DNA of 64,000 bases from CAWDVK01 sp963805715 (GTDB lineage Bacteria > Actinomycetota > Actinomycetes > Streptosporangiales > Streptosporangiaceae): contig CAWDVK010000017.1 in assembly GCA_963805715.1 (NCBI GenBank), positions 248,001 through 312,000 of the forward strand, in the 5' to 3' direction. A model generated the notes under the pieces. That model saw only the letters and a program-made list of their open reading frames with translations, ran no database searches and had not been told where the DNA came from. Each line of letters opens with the position of its first letter. Positions within the stretch are counted from its first letter, which is position 1. The translations under genes and the position numbers were made by a program. Shown one piece after another: positions 44,308 to 53,384 of the stretch.

Positions 44308-45291
44308 ATGGATAACGCTGCCCGGGCACGCGAGCGGGTGCTCGCCATTTTCCTCCCCGTCGCCGCCGCGCTCTATATCGGTGCCGAGGGACTGAACCCC
44401 AAGGGCACCGACCAGGTGATAACGACCACGGCCACCGCGTTCAGGGTGCTGCCGATCGCGGCGAAGCACCCGGCTCAGCTCTACCTCTCCGGCTCGCTGA
44501 CACTCCTCGCGCTCGGGGCTCTAGCCGTCTCGTATGCGGCGATCGCCACGCTGGTCAGAGACCGCGGCTGGGTCGTCGCCACCGTCGCTGCGCTGATCGG
44601 GGGACTCGGTGCCTTCTGCGGAGCCATGTTTAACGTCCTGGTCGGTGTCAATCTCGCCTCTGCTGCGACGGCACACCTGTCACGAGACGCGGCCGCGCGG
44701 TTCCTGGTGACGACCTTCAATTCCGGGTTCGGCCATGTGTTCATGGACGTTTATTTCATCGGCATCTTCGCTGCGCCGGTTCTCATGGGGTTTGCCCTCT
44801 GGCGGAGTCGGAGCGTTCCGCGCTGGCTGGCGGTCCTGTTCCTCATCGGCCTGGAAGTCGCTCAGCAGGTGTCATCCGCCGGGCCGGTCCTGGTCGTTCT
44901 GTTCATGCTGCCATTTGCGGTAGCGATGGTCCTGCTGGCGGCCGGATCTGGCAGGCGGCTGCCCTGCCAGCCAGCCACAACCCGGAGCCTGCCGACGTAC
45001 CCGCGTAGCAGCATTCAAAAGGCGTCCCGGCCAATGGCCAGAAGGGACGCTCCGGGAGATGCCTTCGAGTGCGAAGGCATGCGGAAAGGCCGTAACGGTA
45101 CGCACAACAGCGCTTCGCCGAGCCCCAGCCCGCAACAGGAAAAACGAACTGACGACCCGCACCGACACCGCCGCCACCGAAATCATCGACGCCCTGGACA
45201 GCTTCTGCTGTTACAACATCACCGCCGCCCTGCGGGCCGATGCGGTGATCAGCCGGGTCGAGGGCCTGCCGATCGTCCTACTCGGCGATGA
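44308..45291 (+). CDS. multi-pass membrane protein, C-terminus probably frame-altered
   Basis: Membrane helices span residues 1-215: LAIFLPVAAALYIGAEGLNPKG, LYLSGSLTLLALGALAVSYAAIA, VATVAALIGGLGAFCGAMFNVLV, MDVYFIGIFAAPVLMGFALW, WLAVLFLIGLEVAQQVSSAGPVLVVLF. It resembles uncharacterised actinobacterial DUF4386-like proteins. After LLAAG (about 44945) the reading becomes low-complexity. A one-base addition there would give ARIWQAAALPASHNPEPADVPA and a stop at 45006, so the true product is likely 233 or so residues. ATG at 44308 with GGAG six bases upstream. Confidence 0.65.
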   Translation: MDNAARARERVLAIFLPVAAALYIGAEGLNPKGTDQVITTTATAFRVLPIAAKHPAQLYLSGSLTLLALGALAVSYAAIATLVRDRGWVVATVAALIGGLGAFCGAMFNVLVGVNLASAATAHLSRDAAARFLVTTFNSGFGHVFMDVYFIGIFAAPVLMGFALWRSRSVPRWLAVLFLIGLEVAQQVSSAGPVLVVLFMLPFAVAMVLLAAGSGRRLPCQPATTRSLPTYPRSSIQKASRPMARRDAPGDAFECEGMRKGRNGTHNSASPSPSPQQEKRTDDPHRHRRHRNHRRPGQLLLLQHHRRPAGRCGDQPGRGPADRPTRR

Positions 45292-45358
45292 ACTGGCTGT
45301 GGTCGGACAGGCGAGCGGGGGCACCGGGGCGCTCGACGGCCCTGCCAGGATGGGCAGC

Positions 45359-46198
45359 ATGCGATTCGCCTTCAAGACCGCTCCGCAGAACACCACCTGG
45401 CCCGACATGCTCGCCGTGTGGAAGGAAGCCGATGACATCGGCATCTTCGAGTCGGGCTGGACCTTCGACCACTTCTACCCGATCTTCTCGGACTCGGCAG
45501 GCCCCTGCCTGGAGGGCTGGACGACCCTCGCCGCGATCGCGCAGGCGACCCGCCGACTCCGGCTGGGCACGCTGGTCACCGGCATTCACTACCGCCATCC
45601 GGCGGTCCTGGCCAACATGGCCGCCACCCTGGACATCGTGTCCGGCGGCCGGCTCGAGCTCGGCATCGGCGCCGGGTGGAACGAGGAAGAGTCCGGCGCC
45701 TACGGCATCGAGCTGGGCGGCCCGGCCGAACGCAGCGACCGGTTCGAGGAAGCATGCCAGGTCATTGTCAGCCTGCTGACGCAACCGACAACAGATTTCG
45801 CGGGCAAGTACTACCAGCTCACCAGCGCACGCTGTGAGCCCAAGCCGGTGCAGCAGCCGCACCCGCCGATCGTCATCGGGGGCAGCGGCGAGCGGCGCAC
45901 GCTGCGCACCGCTGCCCGGTTCGCGCAGCACTGGAACTTCGCCGGAGGCTCCCCCGAGGAGTTCGCGCGCAAGCGCGACGTTCTTTACGCCCACTGCCGC
46001 GAGATCGGGCGTGACCCGAAGGAGATCATGCTGTCCAGCCACATCCGGCTGGGCGCTGACGGCGACGCCGGGCCCGTCGTGGACACCGCGGCCGCGCTCG
46101 GCGAGCTAGGCCTGGACCTGGCGATCGTCATCCTCCCGCCACCGCACGACCCCGCCGTGCTCACCCCGCTCGCCGACGCCCTCACCCAGCTCCGCTGA
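45359..46198 (+). CDS. LLM-class F420-dependent oxidoreductase
   Basis: 279 residues from MRFAFKTAPQNTTWPDMLAVWKEADDIGIFESGWTFDHFYPI. Family blocks: GTLVTGIHYRHPAVLANMAATLDIVSGGRLELGIGAGWNEEE and PPIVIGGSGERRTLRTAARFAQHWNF. These TIM-barrel enzymes use reduced F420 (or FMN) on varied substrates. An in-frame extension back to 45059 exists, but it overlaps the previous gene and lacks family similarity, so the ATG at 45359 with AGGA eight bases upstream is used. Confidence 0.9.
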   Translation: MRFAFKTAPQNTTWPDMLAVWKEADDIGIFESGWTFDHFYPIFSDSAGPCLEGWTTLAAIAQATRRLRLGTLVTGIHYRHPAVLANMAATLDIVSGGRLELGIGAGWNEEESGAYGIELGGPAERSDRFEEACQVIVSLLTQPTTDFAGKYYQLTSARCEPKPVQQPHPPIVIGGSGERRTLRTAARFAQHWNFAGGSPEEFARKRDVLYAHCREIGRDPKEIMLSSHIRLGADGDAGPVVDTAAALGELGLDLAIVILPPPHDPAVLTPLADALTQLR

Positions 46199-46364
46199 CG
46201 CGACGCTCGAAGTCCGAGTCACGCTGGGTGACACGAGCTGGTAGGGGGCTGTGCGCGGGATCCGCCGATCTGGTCGCTGAACGACTTGATCACCTTGTGC
46301 TGAGGGCGCGTGCTGAACCGGCTGATCTGCGCGGCCAAGCGTGCCCGTCGCTGGTCCTCCTTGG

Positions 46365-46562
46365 GGTGTCGATGTGGCCGACCTCGCTGTCGCCCACCTG
46401 GAGGCTGACGATCTCGGCGCGGCGTTCAAGCTCATCGGCACCTGCGACGAGCCCTTCGACCGCTAGTTCCGCGACCACGGCCGGGACGTGCACGGCATCT
46501 CGCTCGAGGACGGCTTCCCGCCCCCCGGGCAGATCCTGCGGCTGGACGCAGCCGACGCCTGA
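46365..46562 (+). pseudogene. small conserved protein with in-frame stop
   Basis: One frame reads VDVADLAVAHLEADDLGAAFKLIGTCDEPFDR, a TAG, then FRDHGRDVHGISLEDGFPPPGQILRLDAADA and TGA. The second half resembles the C-terminus of small actinobacterial proteins of unknown function. No start with ribosome site is visible, so it is most likely a remnant. Confidence 0.5.
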
Positions 46563-46615
46563 ACGCGGGTCCGGCAGCCCGTCTCCAGTGGGCTTAGGAG
46601 GTTTACGCTGTCGTT

Positions 46616-48907
46616 GTGGCTGCTCCGGAGGAGGGGACGGCGGCCGTTTCGTTTGTCGGCCGCGACCGTGAGCTGGCCCGGGCGGTCGGCCTGCTCGACG
46701 AGGCGCGGGCGGGTCGCGGGCGCCTGCTGCTGTGCACGGGCGAGGCCGGGATCGGCAAGACCCGGCTGGCCGAGGAGACCGCGGCGCTGGCGGCGGCGCG
46801 GGGAGCGGCGGTCGTCTGGGCTCGCTCGAGCGACCGGGACATCTCACCGCCGTACGGGCTGTGGCGGCTGGCCCTGCAGGATCTGCCGGGCCGCCGCCGC
46901 GATAAGCCGGGGCCCGAGCTGTGGTCGCTGGCGTTCGGCGAGACGGCGGGGCGCGCCCCGGGCAGCGGCTCGGAGCTCGACCGCGGGCAGCGTTTCGCCC
47001 TGTTCGGCGCGGTACGCGAGCGGCTGGCCCGGACCGCGGAGCCGAACGGCCTGCTGCTGGTCCTGGACGATATTCAGTGGGCGGACGAGCCGTCGCTGCT
47101 GCTGCTCACTCACCTGGCGCGCCAGCTGCGCGGCGTCCGGATGCTGATCCTGGCGACCTGCCGCGAGCCGGCCCCGCCCGGTGACCGCAGCGGCGAGCTG
47201 ATCCGGATGCTGCCGGCCGACGCGAACACCGAACGGGCGGTGCTGCGCGGGCTGCCCCCGGTCGCGGTGGCCGCGCTGCTGGCGTCGGACGGGCAGGCCG
47301 CCTCACCGGAGCAGGCACAGGCGGTGCACGCGGAAACCGGCGGCAACCCGTTCCTGGTCCGCGAGCTGGCGCGGATGCGCGCCGAGCAGCCGGGGGCCGC
47401 GCCGGGCTCGGTGCCCGGCACGGTGCTCAACGTCACCTCCCACCGGATCGCGCAGCTCCGGCCGGCCAGCCAGGACGTGCTGCGGGCCGCGGCGGTGACC
47501 GGCACCAGCTTCTCGGTCGGGCTCGTCGCGCAGATGCTCGGGGTGGCGGTGCTCGCGCTGCTCGATCCGGTCGACGAATGCCAGGCGGCGGGCTTCCTGG
47601 TCGCCGGTGATCGTCCGGGCGACTACTGGTTCTCGCACGCGCTGGTGCGCTCGGCGGTGGTGGCCCAGCTGTCCGCCGCGGACCAGCGGCGCTGGCACGT
47701 CGCGGCGGCGGACGCGATCGAGCGCCTCTACCAGGGTCAGCTGCGCTCGCACCTGGCCGAGCTCGCGCACCACCAGGTGGGGGGCTCGCTGCCTGGTGAC
47801 CGCCTTGGCGCGGTGCGGGCCTGCCAGGCGGCGGGGGAGGCGGCCGCGGAGGACCTCGCGTTCGAGGAGGCCGCGCGGCTGTACCGGCAGGCGCTGTCGG
47901 TCGGAGCGGGCGAGATCTCCGAAGCCGAACGCGGCCAGCTCGAGCTGGCGCTGGCCGGCGCGCTGTTCCGCAGCGGCGACATACCCGGCTGGCACGACAC
48001 CCTGACCGGGCTGGCCCAGCGCGCGGAGCGGCGCGGCAGCCATGTGCTGCTGGGCCGGGTCGGCCTGGAGATGGACCCGCTCGGCACCACCGGATGGGAC
48101 AGCGAGATCGGCCGCATCTGCGAGCGGGCCCTGGCCGGGCCTGAGCTGGACGGCCCGCTCCGGGCCCGGGTGCTGGCCCGGAGCGCCCAGGTCCTGGTGT
48201 ACCGGGGAGAGTACGGGCGCGCCGAGGAGGTTAGCCGAACGGCGCTGGACGCCGCCGAGCGGACCGGCGATGCGGACGCGCTGGTGGACGCGCTGCGCGC
48301 CCGTCAGCTGGCCCGCAGCGGTCCGGACGGAAGCGGCGAGCGCGCCGTCATCGCGGCGCGCATGCTCGATGCGGCCCGCGAGGCCGGCAGCGCCTGGGTC
48401 GAGATGTGGGGCAGGCTGTGGCGCATCGACACGCTGTTCGAGGCCGGGCAGTTGCCGGTCATCTCCCGGGAACTGGCCGGCCTGGCCAGCTGTGCCGGGC
48501 GGGTGCAGGTGCCGGTGGCCCGGTGGCACCTGCTCCAGTATTCCGCGACGCACGCCTACGCCACCGGCCGGTACGCCGAGGCGGTACGGCTGGCCGGCGA
48601 GGCGTTCAAGGTCATGACCGACATGGGTCACCCGGCGGCGTTCGGCGGCTACGGGGCGGTCGTGTGCCCGATTGCGATGCACCTCGGCTTCGAGGCGTCC
48701 GGCGTGGCGGCGCTCCTGGCCCAGGTCCCACCGCATATCTTGCCCGGGGGGTCGGATGCGGACGCCCCGGTGGTGAGCGTGCTCCCCGTCGTCAACCTGG
48801 CCCTGATGTGGCTGGAGCGGGGCGATCGCGACCAGGCGGCCAGGATGTACGAGGCGGACGCGGACCCGCCCCGGCCGTCGGCGGCGCGATGTAGAAAGAT
48901 GTCATGA
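46616..48907 (+). CDS. LuxR-family AAA ATPase regulator lacking its C-terminal HTH
   Basis: 763 residues. AAA/STAND ATPase: FVGRDRELARAVGLLDEA, Walker A CTGEAGIGKTRLAEE, Walker B LLLVLDDIQWADEPSLLLL, then TPR-like helical repeats. Full-length members (about 900-1000 residues) end in a LuxR HTH, but here the frame ends after ARMYEADADPPRPSAARCRKMS with no HTH. The 3' end has been lost. Without it the protein cannot bind DNA in the usual way. GTG start with AGGAGG 15 bases upstream, which is rather far. Confidence 0.85.
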   Translation: MAAPEEGTAAVSFVGRDRELARAVGLLDEARAGRGRLLLCTGEAGIGKTRLAEETAALAAARGAAVVWARSSDRDISPPYGLWRLALQDLPGRRRDKPGPELWSLAFGETAGRAPGSGSELDRGQRFALFGAVRERLARTAEPNGLLLVLDDIQWADEPSLLLLTHLARQLRGVRMLILATCREPAPPGDRSGELIRMLPADANTERAVLRGLPPVAVAALLASDGQAASPEQAQAVHAETGGNPFLVRELARMRAEQPGAAPGSVPGTVLNVTSHRIAQLRPASQDVLRAAAVTGTSFSVGLVAQMLGVAVLALLDPVDECQAAGFLVAGDRPGDYWFSHALVRSAVVAQLSAADQRRWHVAAADAIERLYQGQLRSHLAELAHHQVGGSLPGDRLGAVRACQAAGEAAAEDLAFEEAARLYRQALSVGAGEISEAERGQLELALAGALFRSGDIPGWHDTLTGLAQRAERRGSHVLLGRVGLEMDPLGTTGWDSEIGRICERALAGPELDGPLRARVLARSAQVLVYRGEYGRAEEVSRTALDAAERTGDADALVDALRARQLARSGPDGSGERAVIAARMLDAAREAGSAWVEMWGRLWRIDTLFEAGQLPVISRELAGLASCAGRVQVPVARWHLLQYSATHAYATGRYAEAVRLAGEAFKVMTDMGHPAAFGGYGAVVCPIAMHLGFEASGVAALLAQVPPHILPGGSDADAPVVSVLPVVNLALMWLERGDRDQAARMYEADADPPRPSAARCRKMS

Positions 48908-49499
48908 GGTTGTCACAGATTCCGGCTGATTAAGCCGACACTCGGTGCCGTCGCCTACGACAGGCTGATCAGGCCGCCGACCGGCTTGGCCTCTGGCCAG
49001 GCGAGCTGACTAGCGTGCCGCCCAAGCCTTTACCTCCGGCAGGCGGCCAGTGCACCGAGTCGGTTGTGAGACGCTCAGCTCTGATTAACTGAGGTACGCA
49101 TATCAGGTGCTCTGGCGCCTGTGGGAGCTTCGGCCCCGGGGCACGCCGAAAACGGAAGACCAGCCGTCCGGGCAGTTCAGAGCCCATGCGTTGGCACGTG
49201 GACTAGCGGAGTGATGATCCGTTTGCGCTAGTTGGTTTCGGGACGCAAGGTGGCTTGCACTGCCTGAACCTGACCGTATTTGCACAAGAGCAGCGCCGCT
49301 GGCCCGGTGTCAGCGCCACCCTGAACACCCGCGAGCACCCTCCGGCCAGGAACGGCCCCCGCGCCTGCCCAGTCGCTCCGTCTAAGTCACCGGCACGGCT
49401 TCCCCATGCGCGGGCGGCCGACCCCCGATGCGGCCGTTTAACGGGTTGGCGGGCAGATTTGGTGATCGCCAGAAGTTGCGGGGCCGCGCCGGGTGAGGG
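48908..49499. other. 592-bp stretch without a supported gene
   Basis: Follows the truncated regulator. No continuation of the LuxR protein is found in any frame, and no RNA gene or inverted repeat stands out. Likely deletion-scarred DNA. Confidence 0.4.
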
Positions 49500-50214
49500 C
49501 AGCGCCCAGAGGGCGGGCGGGCGGAAGCTCCCGAACGGGATGCCGTCCGCGATGATCCGGGCGTCCGGGGAGAGACCGGGCTGGCCGTCGATCACGGCGC
49601 GCGTCGGCACGGCCAGGCCGGATAGGGCACCCTTACCGGACACCGTCCAGGTGAGCACCGTGTCCCGGGACCAGGAGATGTCAGGGTCCAGGTCGGCTGC
49701 TCGTCCAGGCCGATGGGGACGGTCGGGGACGCCCGCCGGGAGCGAAACCCGCCGCGTGGGCAGGCGGGAAGCAGCTGGCCGCGCAGAGCTGGGGTCCCGG
49801 CGCCGACGCGCCGTAGCCGGGCGGGACGGTGGTCACGGACGGCCAGTCCGCCAGTTCGCCGTCCTTGTACCGCAGGCCGTCCAGCAGGTGGCGGCGGATG
49901 GCGACGCGGACCGGGCGGGCCGGGTCAGTTACGCGGTAGACGATCAGGGTGCCGTGGTAGGTCAGCCCGGCGAGCAGACGGCCGTCCGGGGAGAATGCCA
50001 GGCTGACGAAGTAGTCGCGCGGGCCGGCGATGGTGGCAAGGCGGACGGCGCGGGCCGGGCGGGCGACGCACAGGGTCAGCGCGGTGATGGACGCGTTGGC
50101 CAGGACGGCGCTAGTCGGGGACGTCGAGGATCTCGTCGCGGTAGCGCTGCTTCCAGCGGTGGGGATAGCAGCGGACCATGGCCCGGGACAGCCGGGCCGC
50201 CAGGGGCTGGATCA
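49500..50214 (-). pseudogene. decayed paralogue of the WD40 membrane protein
   Basis: It starts at a GTG overlapping the stop of the upstream WD40 gene, with VIQPLAARLSRAMVRCYPHRWKQRYRDEILDVPD and then TAG. The intact paralogue has LSRAVVGCYPPRWKQRYREEILDVLDQHRASP. After the stop, propeller fragments continue (SLAFSPDGRLLAGLTYHGTLIVYRVTDPARPVRVAIRRHLL; VLTWTVSGKGALSG; PGLSPDARIIADG). The membrane segment and several blades are deleted. A clear tandem duplication, one copy dead. Confidence 0.8.
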
Positions 50215-51582
50215 CCGCGGCTTCTCCCCCGCGGCGGCCGGCACCTCCCACAGGCGCACCCTCGTGCCGCCGAATATCTGGCCGTCGACGATGGTGCGGC
50301 CGTCGGGAGCCAGCGCCGGCTGCCCGTCCCAGGTGTTACGCGCGGCCTCGGTGCCGTTGCGCAGCGCGCCTGACGCGGTCACCTGCCAGGTGAGCACCGT
50401 GTCGCGGGAGAACTGGTTGGGCATGATCCGGTCCATCACGAGGGTCAGGGCGCGCTCGCCCGGCGCGAAGCCCAGCGTGTAGAAGGGGACGGAGCAGCCG
50501 GGGCAGCCGGTGGGAGCCCCGGTCGTTGCCCCCTGCCCGGCGGGGAACAGGGCCCGCGTCACCAGGCTGCGTCGGATGGCAGTCCGGACCGGGCGGGCCG
50601 GGTGGTCCAGGTTGTACACGAGCACCGTCCCGCTCGTGGTCACCGCGGCCAGCAGCCGGCCGCCGGGCGCGAACGCCATCGCCGTGAGCCAGCCTGCCCC
50701 CTTCGGGCCGGACATGGTCGCGACGGGGAAGCCGCGGGCCGGGCGGGCCACGTTCCAGATGGTGATCTGGCCGTTGCCGCTGGCCAGGGCCAGCAGGCGC
50801 CCGTCCGGGGAGAACGCGATGTCGCTGTTGGTCACCTTGCCGACGTGCGCGTCCAGCACGGTCAGCAGCCGCGGCCGGGCCGGCCGGGCCACGTCCCACA
50901 GGGCCGCGCCGCCGCCGTAGGCGGCGGCCAGGAGCTTGCTGTCCGGCGAGAACGCCTCGCCCCACAGGGCGTTGGAGGAGCCGGCGGACAGCACGGACAG
51001 CAGGGCCGGGTGCCGGGGGCGGGTCACGTTCCACAGCGCGGCCTGGCCGTGGAACGAGGACGTGGCCACCAGCCGGCCGTCCGTCGCGATGGCCACGGTG
51101 ACGCCGCCCTCGAACGCCGACAGCCGCCGCAGCCCGCCGTGCCCGACCGACCACAGGGTGACGACCGCCGAGGTGGGCTCGCCGCCGACCTCGGTGGCCA
51201 GGAGGCGCTGGTCCGGCGTCAGCGCCAGGGCGTTGGCGCCAGCGGTCGGAATGGGCTGCCAGGAAAAATCGGGGAGCCTGAGCAGGCGGGCCAGGCCGAG
51301 CAGGCCAGCGAGGAGGCCGAGCCCGGCCGCCGCCACGCCGACGGTCAGCGCGATTCCCCTGACGAGGGCCCGGCACTTCATGGGGATCACCGGGCGCTCC
51401 AGCCGGTAGTCGGGGTCCAGGTGGGTGGCCAGGGCGCTGCCGGCCAGGGACAGCACGGTCCGGGGGCTCGCCCGGTGCTGGTCCAGGACATCGAGGATCT
51501 CCTCGCGATAGCGCTGCTTCCAGCGCGGCGGGTAGCAGCCGACCACGGCGCGGGACAGCCACGCAGCCAGGGCCCGGCTCAC
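50212..51582 (-). CDS. membrane-anchored WD40 repeat protein
   Basis: 456 residues from the GTG at 51582. The cytosolic N-terminal segment LSRAVVGCYPPRWKQRYREEILDVLDQHRASPRTVLSLAGSALATHLDPDYR is followed by one hydrophobic helix (GIALTVGVAAAGLGLLAGLLGLARLL). About seven WD40-type blades come next (for example AFSPDGRLLALASGNGQITIWNVARP), enough for one propeller. Such proteins in actinobacteria follow PadR regulators; a role as an envelope sensor or scaffold is inferred. Start coupled (GTGA) to the upstream small ORF. Confidence 0.85.
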   Translation of the reverse strand: MSRALAAWLSRAVVGCYPPRWKQRYREEILDVLDQHRASPRTVLSLAGSALATHLDPDYRLERPVIPMKCRALVRGIALTVGVAAAGLGLLAGLLGLARLLRLPDFSWQPIPTAGANALALTPDQRLLATEVGGEPTSAVVTLWSVGHGGLRRLSAFEGGVTVAIATDGRLVATSSFHGQAALWNVTRPRHPALLSVLSAGSSNALWGEAFSPDSKLLAAAYGGGAALWDVARPARPRLLTVLDAHVGKVTNSDIAFSPDGRLLALASGNGQITIWNVARPARGFPVATMSGPKGAGWLTAMAFAPGGRLLAAVTTSGTVLVYNLDHPARPVRTAIRRSLVTRALFPAGQGATTGAPTGCPGCSVPFYTLGFAPGERALTLVMDRIMPNQFSRDTVLTWQVTASGALRNGTEAARNTWDGQPALAPDGRTIVDGQIFGGTRVRLWEVPAAAGEKPR

Positions 51583-51692
51583 CGCGGCTGCCCGGCGGCG
51601 ACGGCGAGCACGAGAATGAGCAGGATGAACGTGAGGGCGGCCGCGAAGAAGCCCAGGACTTCGCGGGCCTGCTTGCTGGGTCGCAGGATCAC
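51579..51692 (-). CDS. 37-residue single-helix membrane peptide, possibly a gene remnant
   Basis: GTG 51692 gives VILRPSKQAREVLGFFAAALTFILLILVLAVAAGQPR, ending in a stop that overlaps the WD40 start. The DNA just upstream (51693-51720) encodes PDYRLERP, which is also found before the helix of the WD40 protein. The peptide may be the surviving end of another paralogue; if translated it would couple PadR and WD40 expression. Confidence 0.45.
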   Translation of the reverse strand: MILRPSKQAREVLGFFAAALTFILLILVLAVAAGQPR

Positions 51693-51721
51693 GGGTCGCT
51701 CCAGCCGATAGTCGGGCCTGC

Positions 51722-52054
51722 CTAGGCCGTCGCGGTGCGCCGGGTAGCGGTGCGGACAACCTGCTGCATGGTCTTGAGCTGCTCGGCCAGCACGGCCTGG
51801 CCGGCGGCGGTGATCTCGTACGGGCGGCGCCGCTCGTCGGTGTCCAGCGGGCGGATCCAGCCGCGCTTCTCCAGCCGGGACAGCGCCCCGTACAGGGTGC
51901 CCGGCTCCATGCTGACCTCGCTGAACGCCGCGACGTCGGTCATGATCGCGTAGCCGTGCTTGGGGCCGCCGGACAGGCTGGTCAGGATCAGCACCGACGG
52001 GTCGGCAAAGCGGCCCAGGTCATCGAACTTGCCGTGCACGCGGTCTCCCGGCAT
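51722..52054 (-). CDS. PadR family transcriptional regulator
   Basis: 110 residues. Winged-helix PadR signature: VLILTSLSGGPKHGYAIMTDVAAFSEVSMEPGTLYGALSRLEKRGWIRPL and YEITAAGQAVLAEQL. Usually a repressor of its own operon and of membrane or efflux genes. First gene of the leftward PadR-WD40 unit. A direct repeat in the AT-rich DNA just upstream is a candidate operator. Confidence 0.92.
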   Translation of the reverse strand: MPGDRVHGKFDDLGRFADPSVLILTSLSGGPKHGYAIMTDVAAFSEVSMEPGTLYGALSRLEKRGWIRPLDTDERRRPYEITAAGQAVLAEQLKTMQQVVRTATRRTATA

Positions 52055-52067
52055 CGAGGGCGGTGTC

Positions 52068-52101
52068 TACTCAATACCACTTACTAATCAGTACTGAATA
52101 C
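52068..52101. promoter_or_regulatory. AT-rich direct repeat upstream of padR-like gene
   Basis: TACTCAATAC (52068-52077) and TACTGAATAC (52092-52101) lie 24 bp apart in the only AT-rich patch of the area, immediately before the PadR start. Likely operator/promoter. Confidence 0.5.
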
Positions 52102-52151
52102 TGGCCGGCCGCCCGGCCGGCGTCAATCCGCCGGGCGGGTATAGGAGACCC

Positions 52152-52440
52152 GGTGCTAGCGGCGGCTCCCGGCGTGCTCGGGGACCGCGGCGGCGGCCGC
52201 AGTGCTGCCCTCCAGGGGCAGGTGCGGGACAGCGGGCTCCAGCCAGCGGGGCATCCGCCAGGCGCGAGCCGAGCAGGCTCATGATCGAGGGCCCAGGATC
52301 ACCCGGACCAGGGAGGCGTCGATCAGGACGGCGAAGGCCATGCCGACGGCGGGCATCTTGACGGTGCGGTCGGTATTCAGGACGAAGCTGGCGAACACCA
52401 CGATCATGATGGACGCGGCCGTCGTGATGACCCGCGCGGT
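52152..52440 (-). pseudogene. MMPL/RND-type transporter, C-terminal fragment
   Basis: Encodes VITTAASIMIVVFASFVLNTDRTVKMPAVGMAFAVLIDASLVRVILGP and, after a one-base shift, WRMPRWLEPAVPHLPLEGSTAAAAAVPEHAGSRR with a stop at about 52152. This is the last helix and tail of an MMPL lipid/drug transporter of about 700 residues. The rest is missing. Confidence 0.75.
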
Positions 52441-52605
52441 ACGAGCAGGCCGGTCACCTGGCCACCCGCGGCGAGACCGGCCAGGCCGCGGAACTGGCCC
52501 GCCGGGCGTGGCAGCTGCCCATGCCCCCGCACCCGAGAACGAAGAATCTGCGGCCATTTCCCGCTACGGCACGGGACCTGAGTCGCCATGCCTATTCGGC
52601 AGGGA

Positions 52606-52715
52606 GGCGCGGCGTCGCACCTTGAACCGGATCACCTTCAGTGACCAGCCCTGATCAGCGCTGAGCGCGCATGAAGCCGCCAATCTGGTGTGGCTTTCCC
52701 CGCCTGGCGACCGTC
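52606..52715. repeat. left part of the TA/att end repeat (intact copy)
   Basis: About 107 bp nearly identical to 29048-29154. It is followed here by the intact PIN/RHH pair and att copy D. It contains no gene. Confidence 0.8.
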
Positions 52716-52749
52716 AGCGCATATCTGGTGGTTGCCCGGCGAGCGGGGC

Positions 52750-53130
52750 TCACAGATCGACGATGCGGCTGTCCGCTGCGGCGGCGCCGGGCAGGCGCGC
52801 GATGTCGGCGCGGTCGCCGGTCACGACGTCGGCGCGGAGAGCGGCGGCGGTGTGCGCGACGACTGCGTCGGCGATGTCGGCTGTCCCGGCCCGGCCCATA
52901 AGGTGCCCGGCCGCGTGCGCGCCAGTCTCTGTCAGGGGCACGACCTCGCAGCCGCGCAGCAGCCGGCGAAGCTGGGCCTGCGCCGGGGAGCGGCTGGCCT
53001 GGGCGACGACCGGGGAGGGCACGACCGGGATGATCCCCGCCTCCAGCCGGACCCGGTGCCCGGCCCATACCTCGCGGGCGTTCTGGTCGGCCGCGACCAG
53101 CACGCCCGTGTCGTAGACGACCGGCTTCAC
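52750..53130 (-). CDS. PIN domain toxin (VapC-like)
   Basis: 126 residues. N-terminal acidic residue in VVYDTGVLVAADQN, EVW near residue 20, central GTADIADAVVAHTAA and TGDRADI near the C-terminus fit the PIN ribonuclease active site. The start overlaps the antitoxin stop by 4 bp. A type II toxin-antitoxin module next to att copy D. Confidence 0.85.
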   Translation of the reverse strand: MKPVVYDTGVLVAADQNAREVWAGHRVRLEAGIIPVVPSPVVAQASRSPAQAQLRRLLRGCEVVPLTETGAHAAGHLMGRAGTADIADAVVAHTAAALRADVVTGDRADIARLPGAAAADSRIVDL

Positions 53131-53384
53131 GCCGTCAGCCGCGCGTCGTCCAGCCCGGCACGGCGGCGGGCCGCGTCCAGTTCGGCCGGGGTCAGCGGGC
53201 CATGCTCAGCCTCCCACTCAGCGACCGCCGCAAGGCCATCGCGCACCCGCAGCGCCCGCCGCGCCGCTGAGGTCATCCAGGCCGACACGCTGACCCCCGC
53301 CGCGGCTGCGGCGGCGACCACCTGTGCGTGGGTGTCAGGGTCGACGGTGATTGCCAGCTTGGGCGACGGATTACCACGAGGCAT
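53127..53384 (-). CDS. RHH-type antitoxin (VapB-like)
   Basis: 85 residues. N-terminal ribbon-helix-helix pattern SPKLAITVDPDTHAQVVAAAAAAGVSVSAWMTSAARRAL, C-terminal toxin-binding tail VRDGLAAVAEWEAEHGPLTPAELDAARRRAG. An AT-containing promoter (ACTATACCACCGCGGTAGGAT) precedes the start. It is the intact counterpart of the remnant at 29156. Confidence 0.85.
   Translation of the reverse strand: MPRGNPSPKLAITVDPDTHAQVVAAAAAAGVSVSAWMTSAARRALRVRDGLAAVAEWEAEHGPLTPAELDAARRRAGLDDARLTA

Noticed and set aside
45059..45358. In-frame N-terminal extension of the LLM oxidoreductase
   Set aside because: Not part of the TIM-barrel family, overlaps the preceding gene, and the start at 45359 gives the usual N-terminus.
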